In this document: positions 1-7,672 of the stretch, in pieces
How positions within the stretch are numbered: the stretch's first letter is position 1
Layout of the letters: every line of letters starts with the position of its first letter
NCBI RefSeq assembly: GCF_000239815.1
Contig: NZ_CAFK01000281.1
Coordinates: 1 to 41,475, forward strand
Source of the DNA: Bradyrhizobium sp. STM 3843
GTDB lineage: Bacteria; Pseudomonadota; Alphaproteobacteria; Rhizobiales; Xanthobacteraceae
Direction of reading: 5' to 3'
Length of the DNA: 41,475 nucleotides
The notes under the pieces: generated by a model
The model's input: the letters and a program-made list of their open reading frames with translations, nothing else
Databases searched by the model: none
Told to the model about the DNA's origin: nothing
Translations under genes and position numbers: made by a program

Positions 1-936
1 GGCGAACACCAGACCCGCGAGCGCGGCGAGCGCGCCCATATTGACGAAGGTCAGGAAGACAAGCCGCTCGGCCTTGATGCCGGAGAGCTTCGCCGCCTTG
101 GCATTGCCGCCGACCGCGTAGATCTGCCGGCCCACCACGGTCCGCCGGGTCATGAAGCCGTAGAGCGCGATCAGGATGGTCATGATCACGAGCACATTGG
201 GCAGGCCGCGATGCGAGGCGATCAGATAGGTGAAGTACAGGATCACGCCGGCAAGCACCGCGTTCTTGGCGGCGAAGACCGCGAAAGGCTCGACCTCGAT
301 GCCATGCGCCTGCTCGCGTGAGCGGCCCTTTACGCTGGCATAGACCAGGCCGAGGGTGAGCAGCGCGCCGATCGCAAGCGAGGTCGGATAGAGATGCGCC
401 GCGCTCGGGAACATTTCAGGGATGAAGCCGGAGGACAGTTTCTGGAACGTCGCCGGGAACGGACCGACCGACTGGCCCTGCAACAGCGCCAGCGCCAGAC
501 CCTTGAACACCAGCATGCCCGCCAGCGTGACGATGAAGGAGGGAATGCCGAAATAGGCCACCCAATAGCCCTGCGCCGCGCCGATCGCCGCGCCGACCAC
601 GAGGCAGGCGAGAATCGCGAGCGGGAAATCGACGTGGTAGCGGACCATCAAGACGGCCGCGACCGCACCGACGAAGCCCGCCACCGAGCCCACCGACAGG
701 TCGATATGCCCGGTGACGATCACGAGCAGCATGCCCAGCGCCATGATGACGATGTAGCTGTTCTGCAGCACCAGGTTGGTGAGGTTGAGCGGCTGCAGCA
801 AGGTGCCGTCAGTCATGAACTGGAAGAACAGCATGATCGCAGCCAGCGACAGCATCATGCCGTAGCTGCGCAGGTTGTTCTTCAGGAAGCTGCCATGCGT
901 CCGCTCCTCGGGAAGCGAAACCGTCTTGTCGGTCAT
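1..936 (-). CDS. mmsB: Multiple-monosaccharide ABC transporter permease MmsB/GguB (3' end cut off)
   Basis: Inner-membrane permease of a CUT2-type sugar importer. It would form the channel for sugar delivered by the ChvE-like binding protein encoded just upstream. The frame is open from the ATG at 934-936 to the window edge (312 codons), so the C-terminus is missing. The translation begins MTDKTVSLPEERTHG and contains the CUT2 permease motif GHIDLSVGSV near residue 75, with several hydrophobic segments around it. The start lies 5 nt after the mmsA stop, and its Shine-Dalgarno GGGAGGA overlaps the end of mmsA, so the two genes are translationally linked. Family assignment is firm. The exact sugar (arabinose, galactose, glucose or xylose) cannot be read from the sequence. 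Confidence 0.9.
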   Translation of the reverse strand, partial: MTDKTVSLPEERTHGSFLKNNLRSYGMMLSLAAIMLFFQFMTDGTLLQPLNLTNLVLQNSYIVIMALGMLLVIVTGHIDLSVGSVAGFVGAVAAVLMVRYHVDFPLAILACLVVGAAIGAAQGYWVAYFGIPSFIVTLAGMLVFKGLALALLQGQSVGPFPATFQKLSSGFIPEMFPSAAHLYPTSLAIGALLTLGLVYASVKGRSREQAHGIEVEPFAVFAAKNAVLAGVILYFTYLIASHRGLPNVLVIMTILIALYGFMTRRTVVGRQIYAVGGNAKAAKLSGIKAERLVFLTFVNMGALAALAGLVFA

Positions 937-941
937 GATTC

Positions 942-2513
942 TTATCCTCCCACCCGCGCCACGAGGCGGTCGTCCTGCAGGTTCTTGATTGCTTCGTTGC
1001 GCATGATAGCACGCATGATTTTCTCCTGCGTAGCGTCATGGCCGGCAAATTCGCCGACAAAGGCGCCGTCATTCATGACGCAGATCCGGTCGCAGATGCC
1101 GAGCAGCTCTGGCATTTCCGACGAGATCACCACCACGCCGCGGCCGGCCTCCGCCAACTCGTTGATGATACAATAGATCTCGTATTTTGCGCCGACGTCG
1201 ATGCCGCGAGTCGGTTCGTCCAGGATCAGCACCTTGGGATCGGTCATCAGCCATTTCGACAGCACGACCTTCTGCTGGTTACCGCCGGAGAGCTGGCCGA
1301 CTTCCTGATAGACGTCCGAACAGCGGATCCGCATCCGCCCGCGATAGCCGGACGCCGCCTTGAGTTCCGCGATGTCGTCCACCACGCCCTTGGGCGCGAC
1401 CTGAGACAGGCTCGCCAGCGTGATGTTCTTACGAACGTCGTCGGCCAGGATCAGGCCGAGCTGCTTGCGGTCCTCGGTGACATAGGCAAGCCCGGCATCG
1501 ATCGCGGCCGGCACGCTGGAGAGATTGACGTCGTGGCCCTCGAGCCGGACGCTGCCGGTGATGTGAGTGCCCCAGGCGCGGCCGAACAGGCTCATGGCGA
1601 ATTCGGTGCGGCCGGCACCCATCAAGCCGGCAATGCCGACGATCTCGCCGCGGCGCACCTCGAAATTGACGTTCTTGATCACTTGGCGGTCGGGATGCTG
1701 CGGGTGATAGACCGACCAGTTCTCGACCGTGAAGACGGGCTCACCGATCTTCGGCTGCCGCTCCGGGAAGCGATGCGCCATGTCGCGATTGACCATGCTC
1801 TTGATGATCCGGTCCTCCAGGACCGGCTCGGCCCGGCAATCGATGCCGTCGACGGAACGGCCATCGCGCAGCACCGTGATGCGATCGGCGACGCGGGCGA
1901 CCTCGTTCAGCTTGTGCGTGATCAGGATCGAGGAGATCCCCTGCTCGCGGAAGGTCACGAGCCGGTCCAGCAGCGCCTGGCTGTCGGCCTCGTTCAGGCT
2001 CGCGGTCGGCTCGTCCAGGATCAACAGCTTGACGCGCTTCGACAGCGCCTTGGCGATCTCGACCAGCTGCTGCTTGCCGACGCCGAGATCGGTGATCAGC
2101 GTATCGGGCGACTCCTTCAGGCCGACCTGGGCCAGCAATTGCTGGGTGCGCCGGTAGACTTCGTCGCGATCGATCACGCCGAAGCGTGACGGCGCGTGCG
2201 ACAGGAAGATGTTCTCGGCGATCGACATCAGCGGGATCAGCGCGAGTTCCTGATGGATGATGATGATGCCGAGGGCCTCGGAATCATTGATGTCGCGGAA
2301 ACGCCGCTCCTCGCCCTCGAAAATGATCTGGCCCTCATAGCGGCCATGCGGATACACGCCGCTCAGCACCTTCATCAGGGTCGACTTGCCGGCGCCATTC
2401 TCGCCGACGAGAGCGTGGATCTCGCTTGGCTCGACCGTGAAGCTGACGTCGCGCAGCGCCTGGACATTGCCAAAGCTCTTGCTGACGTTGCGCATCTCCA
2501 GGATTGCGGTCAT
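942..2513 (-). CDS. mmsA: Multiple-monosaccharide ABC transporter ATP-binding protein MmsA/GguA
   Basis: Cytoplasmic ATPase of the ChvE-linked sugar importer, 523 aa, made of two fused nucleotide-binding domains as usual in the CUT2 family. Domain 1 has an intact Walker A (GENGAGKST, residues 37-45), the signature LGVGKQQLVEIAKAL near 143 and Walker B LLILDEPTAS. Domain 2 has the degenerate Walker A expected for this family (GLMGAGRTE), LSGGNQQKV and VLILDEPTRGIDVG. The ATG start is followed by MTAILEMRNV; upstream is a moderate AGGGACA Shine-Dalgarno. It sits between chvE and mmsB in the same direction, the standard chvE-gguA-gguB order of Agrobacterium and relatives. YtfR at 12124-13683 is a paralogue belonging to a different importer. 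Confidence 0.93.
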   Translation of the reverse strand: MTAILEMRNVSKSFGNVQALRDVSFTVEPSEIHALVGENGAGKSTLMKVLSGVYPHGRYEGQIIFEGEERRFRDINDSEALGIIIIHQELALIPLMSIAENIFLSHAPSRFGVIDRDEVYRRTQQLLAQVGLKESPDTLITDLGVGKQQLVEIAKALSKRVKLLILDEPTASLNEADSQALLDRLVTFREQGISSILITHKLNEVARVADRITVLRDGRSVDGIDCRAEPVLEDRIIKSMVNRDMAHRFPERQPKIGEPVFTVENWSVYHPQHPDRQVIKNVNFEVRRGEIVGIAGLMGAGRTEFAMSLFGRAWGTHITGSVRLEGHDVNLSSVPAAIDAGLAYVTEDRKQLGLILADDVRKNITLASLSQVAPKGVVDDIAELKAASGYRGRMRIRCSDVYQEVGQLSGGNQQKVVLSKWLMTDPKVLILDEPTRGIDVGAKYEIYCIINELAEAGRGVVVISSEMPELLGICDRICVMNDGAFVGEFAGHDATQEKIMRAIMRNEAIKNLQDDRLVARVGG

Positions 2514-2585
2514 CGTTTTGTGTCCCTGTCCAAGACTTCCATCTCCCCCGCCTTCAACTCACCCCGCCTGCAGGAAGAGGTGAGC

Positions 2586-2616
2586 GGAAGCCTCCGTGAA
2601 AGTCACGGAGGCTTCC
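2586..2616 (-). repeat. Perfect hairpin between chvE and mmsA
   Basis: A 14-bp perfect inverted repeat (2586-2599 pairing with 2603-2616, 3-nt loop) lies in the 153-nt gap between the chvE stop and the mmsA start. No run of T follows it on the minus strand, so it does not look like a simple intrinsic terminator. Hairpins after binding-protein genes often protect the upstream mRNA and set a high ratio of binding protein to ATPase; that role is inferred here. Confidence 0.6.
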
Positions 2617-2627
2617 CTCAGCCTGCC

Positions 2628-2652
2628 CCCTCTCCCCGCAAGGGGGAGAGGG
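2628..2652. repeat. Palindromic intergenic repeat, CCCTCTCCCC family
   Basis: CCCTCTCCCC (2628-2637) pairs perfectly with GGGGAGAGGG (2643-2652) around a 5-nt loop. The same palindrome recurs at 37208-37236 and 41393-41415, always between genes, which identifies a dispersed REP-like element and not a gene-specific site. It lies next to the 2586-2616 hairpin and may form part of a composite element. Confidence 0.75.
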
Positions 2653-2666
2653 AATTTAGAGCAAGA

Positions 2667-3737
2667 TCACTCGACCTGCGACTTCTTGTAGTAGCCGCTG
2701 TCGAGCAGGACCTTCTCCCAATTGCTCTTGTCGACCACGACCGGCTTGAGCAGATAGGCAGGCACCACCTTGACGCCGTTGTTGTAGGTCTTGGTGTCGT
2801 TGACCTGCACCTGCTTGCCGCTCAGCGAGGCGTCGACCATGTCTGCGGTCACCTTGGCGAGGTCGCGGGTGTCCTTGAAGATGGTCGAGTACTGGTCGCC
2901 GCGCAGGATCGCCTTGACCGACGGCACCTCGGCATCCTGGCCGGAGATGACCGGCATCGGCTGGTTGCCGCTGCCATAGCCGACGCCCTTCAAGGACGAG
3001 ATGATGCCGATCGAGAGACCGTCATAGGGCGACAGCACCGCGTCAACCCGCTTGTTGCCGTAGTAGGCACTGAGCAGGTTGTCCATGCGGGCCTGGGCGG
3101 TGGCGCCGTCCCAGCGCAGCGTGGCGACCTTGTCCATGCCCTTCTGGCCGGAGGCGACGACCAGCTTGCCGGAGTCGAGATAGGGCTGCAGCACCGACAT
3201 CGCGCCATTGTAGAAGAAGTAGGCGTTGTTGTCGTCCGGCGAACCGCCGAACAGCTCGATGTTGAACGGCCCCTTGCCGTCCTTCAAGCCCAGCTTGTCG
3301 ACGATCGACTGCGCCTGCAGCACGCCGACCTGGAAGTTGTCGAAGGTCGCGTAGTAGTCGACGTTCGGCGTGTCGCGGATCAGGCGGTCATAGGCGATCA
3401 CGGTGACGCCCTTGTCCTTGGCCTGCTTCAAGACGTCTGACAGAGTGGTACCATCAATCGCGGCGATCACCAGCACCTTGGCGCCCTTGGTGACCATGTT
3501 CTCGACCTGCGAGAGCTGGTTCGGGATGTCGTCCTCGGCATATTGCAGGTCGGTGTTGTAGCCGCGCTCCTTCAGCACCTTGACCATGTTGTTGCCGTCG
3601 TCGATCCAGCGCGCCGACGACTTGGTCGGCATCGCGATGCCGATGGTCGGCTTGCTCTGGGCCATGGCCGCGCCGGACAGCGCGACCGTGCCGAGGCCGG
3701 CGAGCGCCGCGGCCATGATGGTCTTCAGTTTCAACAT
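2667..3737 (-). CDS. chvE: ChvE-type periplasmic multiple-monosaccharide-binding protein
   Basis: Periplasmic solute-binding protein, 356 aa, that captures aldoses and delivers them to MmsAB. The N-terminus is a clear signal peptide (charged MLKLK, a hydrophobic stretch, then SGAAMAQ with predicted cleavage after residue 26). The mature protein opens with the ChvE-like pattern KPTIGIAMPTKSSARWIDDG and has the two-lobed type 1 periplasmic-binding fold typical of CUT2 binders. A GGGAG Shine-Dalgarno precedes the ATG. In Agrobacterium, ChvE binds several aldoses and also signals to VirA; here the neighbours argue for a catabolic role with L-arabinose, D-galactose or similar. The gene lies 109 nt downstream of the lactonase gene and could have its own promoter. 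Confidence 0.93.
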   Translation of the reverse strand: MLKLKTIMAAALAGLGTVALSGAAMAQSKPTIGIAMPTKSSARWIDDGNNMVKVLKERGYNTDLQYAEDDIPNQLSQVENMVTKGAKVLVIAAIDGTTLSDVLKQAKDKGVTVIAYDRLIRDTPNVDYYATFDNFQVGVLQAQSIVDKLGLKDGKGPFNIELFGGSPDDNNAYFFYNGAMSVLQPYLDSGKLVVASGQKGMDKVATLRWDGATAQARMDNLLSAYYGNKRVDAVLSPYDGLSIGIISSLKGVGYGSGNQPMPVISGQDAEVPSVKAILRGDQYSTIFKDTRDLAKVTADMVDASLSGKQVQVNDTKTYNNGVKVVPAYLLKPVVVDKSNWEKVLLDSGYYKKSQVE

Positions 3738-3846
3738 ATTTCACTCCCTTTGTCTTCTCGACTTTGAACAAACGAACGTGCGATCTCTGATTGCAGTTCC
3801 AGGATAGCTCGGTAGCAGCGGATTGCCTTGCTGAACGATCCTCCTC

Positions 3847-4731
3847 TTAGCTTGAGAGCTTGACGTCGGGCTCGGCGCGGCCGCGCGCGCCGACCTCCAG
3901 CAGGAAGGTGCGCCCGTGTTCCGGATCGGCGGCCTTGGCCGCCTCGTCCATGTCCTGCCACGCCGAGGTGACGAGCAGGCGCGACAGATCAGGACCGACG
4001 AAGGCCGGGCAGCTGGCCTGGCTCGCCGGCACCTTCAGGCAGCGCAGGTGCTCGCCTTGCGGGCTGTAGACGTCGACGCAGCCGCCGCCCCAGCGCGCAT
4101 TCCAGATCCGTTCCTCGGCATCGACCACGGCGCCATCCAGGCCGCCGATGCCACGATGCCGGATCAGCTCGGTCGGCGCTTGCAGCGGCAGGCCTGTCGC
4201 GGCATCGAGCGCGACGCGATAGAGCACGTTCTCGTCCGTGTCGGCGAAGTAGCCGACCGAACCGTCGGCGCTGAAGCAGATCGCGTTGGGAATGGTGACG
4301 TTCGGAAACAGCCGCTTGAGCTCGCCGCGATGGAGCGCGTAGATCGCACCCAGGCCGCGCTCGGCTTTACGGCCCATGGTGCCGATCCAGAACGTGCCGC
4401 TCGGATGCACGCGGGAATCGTTGGAGCGTGTTGCCGGATTGTCCGCTTCCAGCGGCAGGTACAATGACAACGCGCCATCGGCGAGGTTGCGGATATAGAG
4501 CCCGTCCTCGGTGACGATCAGCTGGCGTGCTGCATCGATCCGCCCCAGCGCGCTGGCCATCTTGCCGAGCACATGGCGGCGCACCTCGCCGCTGCCGATC
4601 TTGGCCTCGAACAGCAGGCCCTCGCGGATATCGAACCACCAGGCGGTGTCGGTTGCGGGATCGTAGGTCGGGCCCTCGCCGAGATGGCAGCGCTCGGCGC
4701 AGAGAACGGACGTCGGCACCTGCTCCATCAT
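3847..4731 (-). CDS. SMP-30/gluconolactonase family sugar lactonase
   Basis: Probable L-arabinono-1,4-lactone/D-galactonolactone hydrolase, 294 aa, that opens the lactone made by the 1-dehydrogenase encoded two genes upstream. SMP-30/regucalcin family features include the metal-ligand Glu in HLGEGP (E19), the NDSRVHPSGTFWIGTMG segment, and GGLDGAVVDAEERIW with its Asp. The start overlaps the aldose-epimerase stop as ATGA (4728-4731); a second ATG immediately follows, so the protein may be one residue shorter. The equivalent enzyme in Azospirillum brasilense is called AraB. Substrate is inferred from the neighbours; family is secure. Confidence 0.87.
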   Translation of the reverse strand: MMEQVPTSVLCAERCHLGEGPTYDPATDTAWWFDIREGLLFEAKIGSGEVRRHVLGKMASALGRIDAARQLIVTEDGLYIRNLADGALSLYLPLEADNPATRSNDSRVHPSGTFWIGTMGRKAERGLGAIYALHRGELKRLFPNVTIPNAICFSADGSVGYFADTDENVLYRVALDAATGLPLQAPTELIRHRGIGGLDGAVVDAEERIWNARWGGGCVDVYSPQGEHLRCLKVPASQASCPAFVGPDLSRLLVTSAWQDMDEAAKAADPEHGRTFLLEVGARGRAEPDVKLSS

Positions 4732-5804
4732 GCGGCAGCTCCGGAGGTCGAAAAGCGATACACAATGTTGTGCTTGTAGGTCTGGTCCGGCACGAGGCGC
4801 GGGCTCGGAAAATCCGGCCGGTTCGGCGCGTCGGGCCAGACCTGCGGCTCCAGGCAGAGCGCATCGGACTGTCGATGCAGCCGTCCCTTGCCGCCCTTGG
4901 TGCCGTCGAGATAGTTGCCGGAATAGACCTGCAGGCCGGGCTGGTCAGTCAGGAGCTCCATGACGCGGCCGCAGCGCGGCGCCTCCAGGCGCGCGGCAAG
5001 CCGCAACCCGCCGCCGCGCAGGCAGAAATTGTGGTCGTAGCCGTGCCCATTGCGGAGCTGCGTGTCGTCCGCGCGGATGCGTGCGCCGATGGCAGTCGCC
5101 TCGCGGAAGTCGAACGGCGTCCCCTCGACCGCGCGCGGCGGCCCCGCCAGCGGGATTGCGCTTTCATCGATGCCCAGGAAATGGTCGGCGGCGAGCGTCA
5201 GCCGATGATCGAGAATGTCGGTCTGCGCCGACACGCCGTCCAGATTGAAGAAGCTGTGATTGGTCAGGTTGACGACCGTCGGACGGCTGGTCTTCGCCGT
5301 GAATTCCACCGACAGCTCAGTCGGAGCGGTCAGCCGATAGGTGACGCGAACATCGAGCCGCCCGGGATAGTTCGCCTCGCCATCAGCGCTGACATAGAGC
5401 AAGGTCACGGCCGGCTGCGGGCCGTCCTCGACTTTGGTGATCTGCCACAGCCTGCGGTCGAAGCCGTCAGGGCCGCCGTGCAGCGCATGCGGCCCATCAT
5501 TGGCACTGAGCCGGACCGTCTCGCCGTCAAGCTCGAAGCGCGCGTTCGCGATGCGGTTGGCATAGCGGCCGACGGTGGCGCCGAAATACTGGCGATGCGC
5601 GAGATAGCCTTCGATATCGTCATGGCCGAGCACGACGTCGTCGCAGATGCCGCCCGCATCCGGCGCGATCAGCGCCTGCAGCGCCGCACCGTAGGTGATG
5701 ATACGCGCCTCGAAGCCGCGCTCGCCGCGCAGCACGACCCGGTCGACAGCACGCCCATCGGGCAAGGTGCCGAACACGTCCTCGATGATGCGTCCGCCCG
5801 CCAT
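4728..5804 (-). CDS. Aldose 1-epimerase (galactose mutarotase family)
   Basis: Interconverts alpha and beta anomers of the aldose before C1 oxidation; 358 aa. The start is the ATG at 5802-5804 (MAGGRIIEDVFG). The frame is open further upstream, but that would run deep into the preceding gene, whose stop is only 4 nt before this ATG. Family features are FGATVGRYANRIANARF, the catalytic-His region NLTNHSFFNLDG, GHGYDHNFCLR, and a late Glu in LCLEPQVWPDAPN. The protein sits between the 1-dehydrogenase and lactonase genes, which fits a helper that supplies the anomer used by the dehydrogenase. Confidence 0.9.
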   Translation of the reverse strand: MAGGRIIEDVFGTLPDGRAVDRVVLRGERGFEARIITYGAALQALIAPDAGGICDDVVLGHDDIEGYLAHRQYFGATVGRYANRIANARFELDGETVRLSANDGPHALHGGPDGFDRRLWQITKVEDGPQPAVTLLYVSADGEANYPGRLDVRVTYRLTAPTELSVEFTAKTSRPTVVNLTNHSFFNLDGVSAQTDILDHRLTLAADHFLGIDESAIPLAGPPRAVEGTPFDFREATAIGARIRADDTQLRNGHGYDHNFCLRGGGLRLAARLEAPRCGRVMELLTDQPGLQVYSGNYLDGTKGGKGRLHRQSDALCLEPQVWPDAPNRPDFPSPRLVPDQTYKHNIVYRFSTSGAAA

Positions 5805-5808
5805 GCGT

Positions 5809-6735
5809 TTAGTCCTCGAATGGTTCGACGATGCGGCGGCTGCCGAGCAGGAACGCATCGGCCACCAGCCGCAGCGGCACCAGATCGACATCGATGGCGC
5901 CGTGCGCGGTCAGTTCGACGAAGCGACGATAGAGCCCGGGATATTCGGCCTCCTTTTCGTCGACCAGCACCTCGTCGCCCGCCACCAGCCTGGCGCCGCC
6001 GCTCGACAGTTTCAGTCGGCCGTCATCGGTATCGACCACGATGTCCCAGCTCTGCGGCCCGGTCTGGCGGAAATCGAACTCGGCTGCGATCGGCAGCCCG
6101 CCGGTATCGGTGAGCGCGAGATTGGCTGCAATCGGCGCGGCGCGATTGGACGGGAACGACAGCTCGGCCGAGGTGACGAACACCGGCTCGGGCAGGATGC
6201 GGGTCAGGATCGACAGCGCATTGATGCCGGGATCGAACACCCCGAGCCCGCCGGGCTCCCAGATCCAGGCCTGCCCCGGATGCCAGACCCGTACGTCCTC
6301 CTTCCAGTCGATCTTGACCCTTTTGATGCGCCGGCGAGCGAGCCAGTTGCGCGCGGGCTCGACCGCCGGCGCGTAACGGGAATGCCAGGTCGCAAACAAG
6401 GTGCGCTTTTGCGCGGCCGCCAGCGCCACCAGCGGATCGAGTTCGCTGACGGCCGCGCCCGGCGGCTTCTCCAGCATCACATGCTTGCCGGCCTTGAGCG
6501 CAGCAACGGCCTGGGCGCGGCGGACCTGCGGCGGCGTGCACAGCGCCACCGCATCGATCTCGGGTCCATTGCGCAACAGCTCTTCGATGGTGCTGAAATG
6601 CGGCAGGCCCGGCAGCGAGGCATTGCGGCTTGCGACCGCCGCCAGCGTCACGCCCTCGGCGGCTTTGATCGCGGGGACATGCTGGTCGCGCGCGATCTTG
6701 CCGAACCCGACAATGGCTACGCGAAGCTCGGCCAT
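5809..6735 (-). CDS. Gfo/Idh/MocA-family L-arabinose/D-galactose 1-dehydrogenase
   Basis: NAD(P)-dependent oxidation of the pyranose to its 1,4-lactone, first step of the non-phosphorylating arabinose/galactose route; 308 aa. The Rossmann motif GFGKIARDQH is at residues 10-19, and the family motif EKPPG with the catalytic Lys is at 89-93. The segments WHPGQAWIWEPGGLGVFDPG and the C-terminal LRLVADAFLLGSRR match what I recall of the Azospirillum brasilense L-arabinose 1-dehydrogenase (AraA in that nomenclature, unrelated to arabinose isomerase). The start codon overlaps the upstream stop by one base (TAATG at 6733-6737). These enzymes usually accept both L-arabinose and D-galactose, so preference is open. 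Confidence 0.9.
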   Translation of the reverse strand: MAELRVAIVGFGKIARDQHVPAIKAAEGVTLAAVASRNASLPGLPHFSTIEELLRNGPEIDAVALCTPPQVRRAQAVAALKAGKHVMLEKPPGAAVSELDPLVALAAAQKRTLFATWHSRYAPAVEPARNWLARRRIKRVKIDWKEDVRVWHPGQAWIWEPGGLGVFDPGINALSILTRILPEPVFVTSAELSFPSNRAAPIAANLALTDTGGLPIAAEFDFRQTGPQSWDIVVDTDDGRLKLSSGGARLVAGDEVLVDEKEAEYPGLYRRFVELTAHGAIDVDLVPLRLVADAFLLGSRRIVEPFED

Positions 6736-7664
6736 TACCGCCCCCAGCGCAGCACGACCGGATCAAGCCGGCGCGCGATCTCGATCAGGCCGGCGCGGGT
6801 CGCCGGATGCATCGGCGGCTGCGGCGCGCGCAGCGTGTCGTGCCGGATCACGCCGCCCTCCTTCATCAGCACCTTGCAGGCGGCAAGGCCGGCCTGCCGG
6901 TTCTCGTAATTGATCAGCGGCAGCCAGCGCTGATAGGCGTCGATCGCCTTGTCGCGCTCACCGGCGAAATAAGGATCGGTGATCTGGCGGATACCGTCGG
7001 GATAGCCGCCGCCGGTCATCGCGCCGGTCGCACCGGCGTCGAGATCGGCCATCAGGGTGATCGCCTCCTCGCCATCCCACGGCCCCTCGATTGCGGCGCC
7101 GCCGGCTTCGATCAGCGCGCGCAGCTTCTCGGCGGCGCGCGGCACCTCGACCTTGAAATAAGCGAGGTTCTCGATCTCCTTGGCCATGCGGGCCAGGAAC
7201 GGCACCGACAGCGGCGTGCCGGCGACCGGCGCATCCTGCACCATGATCGGAATCGAGATCGCGTCCGACACGCCCTTGTAGAACTCGTAGATCGATGTCT
7301 CCGGCACGCGGAAGGTGGCGCCGTGATAGGGCGGCATCACCATGACCATCGCGGCGCCCTTCTCCTGGGCGCGGCGCGAGCGCTCGGCGCAGACGAAGGT
7401 CGAAAAATGCGTTGTCGTCACGATGATCGGCACGCGACCGGCGACATGCTCCAGCACTGTCGTCATCACCGTGTCGCGCTCGTCATCGGTCAGGACGAAC
7501 TGCTCGGAGAAATTGGCGAGGATGCAGATGCCGTGCGAGCCGGCATCGATCATGAAATCGATCGCGCGCTTCTGGCCTTCGAGGTCGAGGCGGCCATCGG
7601 CATCGAACACGGTCGGCGCGACCGGGAAGACGCCTTTAAAACGCGGGGTGGCTGATGCAGTCAT
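6735..7664 (-). CDS. L-2-keto-3-deoxyarabonate dehydratase (DapA/NAL superfamily)
   Basis: Converts L-2-keto-3-deoxyarabonate to 2-oxoglutarate semialdehyde by Schiff-base chemistry; 309 aa. The start is the ATG at 7662-7664 (MTASATPRFKG), 8 nt after the arabonate dehydratase stop; the open frame upstream of it is a shadow. The Schiff-base Lys is K171 in YFKVEVP, and Tyr lies in PPYHGATF. The whole sequence follows the A. brasilense AraD pattern (ILANFSEQF, IEGPWDGEEAITL, GATGAMTGGG), which separates it from aldolases of the same fold. A 2-keto-3-deoxygalactonate aldolase is the main alternative, but these motifs favour the dehydratase. Confidence 0.9.
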   Translation of the reverse strand: MTASATPRFKGVFPVAPTVFDADGRLDLEGQKRAIDFMIDAGSHGICILANFSEQFVLTDDERDTVMTTVLEHVAGRVPIIVTTTHFSTFVCAERSRRAQEKGAAMVMVMPPYHGATFRVPETSIYEFYKGVSDAISIPIMVQDAPVAGTPLSVPFLARMAKEIENLAYFKVEVPRAAEKLRALIEAGGAAIEGPWDGEEAITLMADLDAGATGAMTGGGYPDGIRQITDPYFAGERDKAIDAYQRWLPLINYENRQAGLAACKVLMKEGGVIRHDTLRAPQPPMHPATRAGLIEIARRLDPVVLRWGR

Positions 7665-7672
7665 GAACACCT

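Noticed and set aside
2196..3440. Long plus-strand open frame opposite mmsA and chvE
   Set aside because: It spans two real genes and the repeat-filled gap between them; composition is that of an antisense shadow.
4527..6113. Long open frame (528 codons) on the plus strand opposite the lactonase and epimerase genes
   Set aside because: Its translation is Arg/Ala-rich with no motif, and it lies antisense to two overlapping, recognisable genes.
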